13,663 nucleotides of DNA from positions 1 to 13,663 of the forward strand of contig JACZWF010000018.1 of assembly GCA_022572285.1 (NCBI GenBank), in the 5' to 3' direction. Origin of the DNA: Nitrososphaerota archaeon. GTDB taxonomy: Archaea > Thermoproteota > Nitrososphaeria > Nitrososphaerales > UBA57. The number at the start of each line of letters is the position of its first letter. Position 1 is the first letter of the stretch. Below, piece by piece: positions 13,063 to 13,663 of this stretch. Below the pieces are notes generated by a model. The model was given only the letters and a program-made list of their open reading frames with translations, searched no databases and had not been told where the DNA came from. The position numbers and the translations under genes are program-made.

Positions 13063-13663
13063 CTATTCAATTTGCACCAACGACGGATGCTTCTCCCTGC
13101 CGTGCGCCGCCAGCGCCGCCCGCCTGTTCTTGGTGGCTGGCCGCTGCTGCCAGTCGCAGCGTGGGCAATCGGTCTCTACGGCCTGCGGGGCCTTGGCCTC
13201 TACGGCCGGTGAGCCCTGCGCCGCCCGTGCGATGGAGAGCGTGGCCTCTAACTGCTCGTCTGAGCGCTTGTCCCGCTTCGCTTCCTTCTGACCCGCGACG
13301 TACCGCTGGTAGGCGGCCCACTCCTGGCGATGACGGTGCTCCCCATGAATAGTCGCGGCGTAGTCGGAGGGGAGAGTGTGCTTCCGGCAGAACTTACCCC
13401 CCAGTCCGGCGGCGTCAAGCGTCGCCCGCTCTGGGGCGTCTGGGTGCATGAAGCAGAGGATGGTTCCGAGCTTGTATTCGGGGGCCTTATCCTTGTCCGC
13501 GACGAATCTGTACTGCCCATCCTCTCTTCGCCGGTCAAGGACTGGCGGCACCATGTAGGCGGGGATTGTGACTGGCCTACCGTCCTCTGTAGAGTAAATG
13601 GTGACCGCCTCCCTACCTTCATCTATTTCTAGGAAAACGACCCCTGGTAAGCTCTCAGTCGCA
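13063..13663 (-). CDS. Phage-type zinc-finger-like protein, partial at the right edge
   Basis: The frame ending at 13063 stays open to the window edge, giving at least 199 residues. The ATG at 13554 is internal: upstream codons read as sensible protein (VVFLEIDEGREAVTIYSTED, then GRPVTIPAY) leading straight into MVPPVLDRR. Two metal-binding-like modules are visible. The first is CFMH, then FCRKH about 20 residues on, followed by an H-x-E-H-R-H-R-QEW helix. The second is a C-terminal CPRCDW followed by AALAAHGREKHP, a C2-H2 pattern. Small proteins with such Cys/His modules and a Leu-Pro-Ser-Asp phrase are frequent in metagenomic phage contigs; I cannot name a family. Codons are strongly GC-rich compared with the archaeal genes. 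A role in nucleic-acid binding is inference. Confidence 0.68.
   Translation of the reverse strand, partial: ATESLPGVVFLEIDEGREAVTIYSTEDGRPVTIPAYMVPPVLDRRREDGQYRFVADKDKAPEYKLGTILCFMHPDAPERATLDAAGLGGKFCRKHTLPSDYAATIHGEHRHRQEWAAYQRYVAGQKEAKRDKRSDEQLEATLSIARAAQGSPAVEAKAPQAVETDCPRCDWQQRPATKNRRAALAAHGREKHPSLVQIE

Larger units (their letters stand above)
12672..13663 (-). mobile_element. Phage-like segment, right end open
   Basis: About 1 kb of GC-rich DNA with two co-directional small genes of viral style, one with two zinc-binding-like modules and one a small beta-rich protein with an acidic tail. No integrase, capsid, terminase or repeat is visible, so the viral origin is judged from protein style and base composition alone. 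Confidence 0.5.

Noticed and set aside
13248..13622. 124-codon minus-strand frame in the phage-like segment
   Set aside because: It overlaps the zinc-finger-like frame, which has organised Cys/His modules and continues through the window edge. This one is Ser/Thr/Pro/Arg-rich, typical of a shifted frame in GC-rich DNA.

Overview
The window reads as an archaeal genome fragment from about 1 to 12,660, joined to about 1 kb of GC-rich, phage-like sequence from about 12,670 to the right end. The archaeal call rests on four things: a group II (thermosome/TCP-1-like) chaperonin gene; TATA-like boxes centred about 26-33 bases before several start codons, with little or no room for a leader; frequent TTG starts; and membrane and solute-binding proteins of a kind common in archaea. 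PQQ-type dehydrogenases are known from heterotrophic relatives of the ammonia-oxidising Nitrososphaerota (Thaumarchaeota), so such a lineage is a reasonable guess, but nothing here fixes the phylum.

Layout. (1) 22-1774, minus strand: an overlapping ATPase/permease pair of the ABC-2 type, resembling NosF/NosY. (2) 1865-3439, minus: a Tat-exported family 1 solute-binding protein. (3) 3541-4218, plus: a thioredoxin-fold redoxin resembling iodothyronine deiodinases, with Cys at the selenocysteine position. (4) 4256-6432, minus: an FbpC/PotA-type ABC ATPase followed by an FbpA-like binding protein that has no signal peptide. No inner-membrane permease for this importer lies in the window. (5) 6591-8414, plus: a secreted, C-terminally membrane-anchored PQQ-type beta-propeller dehydrogenase with an unusual set of metal-ligand residues. 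(6) 8507-10012, plus: a 14-helix DHA2-type MFS exporter preceded by a long dyad. (7) 10051-11643, plus: a divergent chaperonin subunit lacking one of the conserved active-site aspartates. (8) 11640-12663, minus: two tandem paralogous small membrane proteins. The second has lost its N-terminus exactly where the sequence changes character. (9) 12672-13663, minus: two phage-type genes, with a strong hairpin between them; the second runs off the window.

How the parts may work together. The left 12.6 kb looks like a transport and periplasmic-oxidation neighbourhood: solute capture, uptake ATPase, an extracytoplasmic alcohol or sugar oxidase, a redoxin and an exporter. These are separate transcription units with their own promoters, so a single pathway is inference only. 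The sharp change near 12,660 is either a real insertion of a viral element into a membrane-protein gene or an assembly chimera. The sequence alone cannot decide, although the truncated gene and the single visible boundary make a chimera a serious possibility.

I found no rRNA, tRNA, CRISPR array, transposase or integrase. Gene-free stretches are all under 160 bases.
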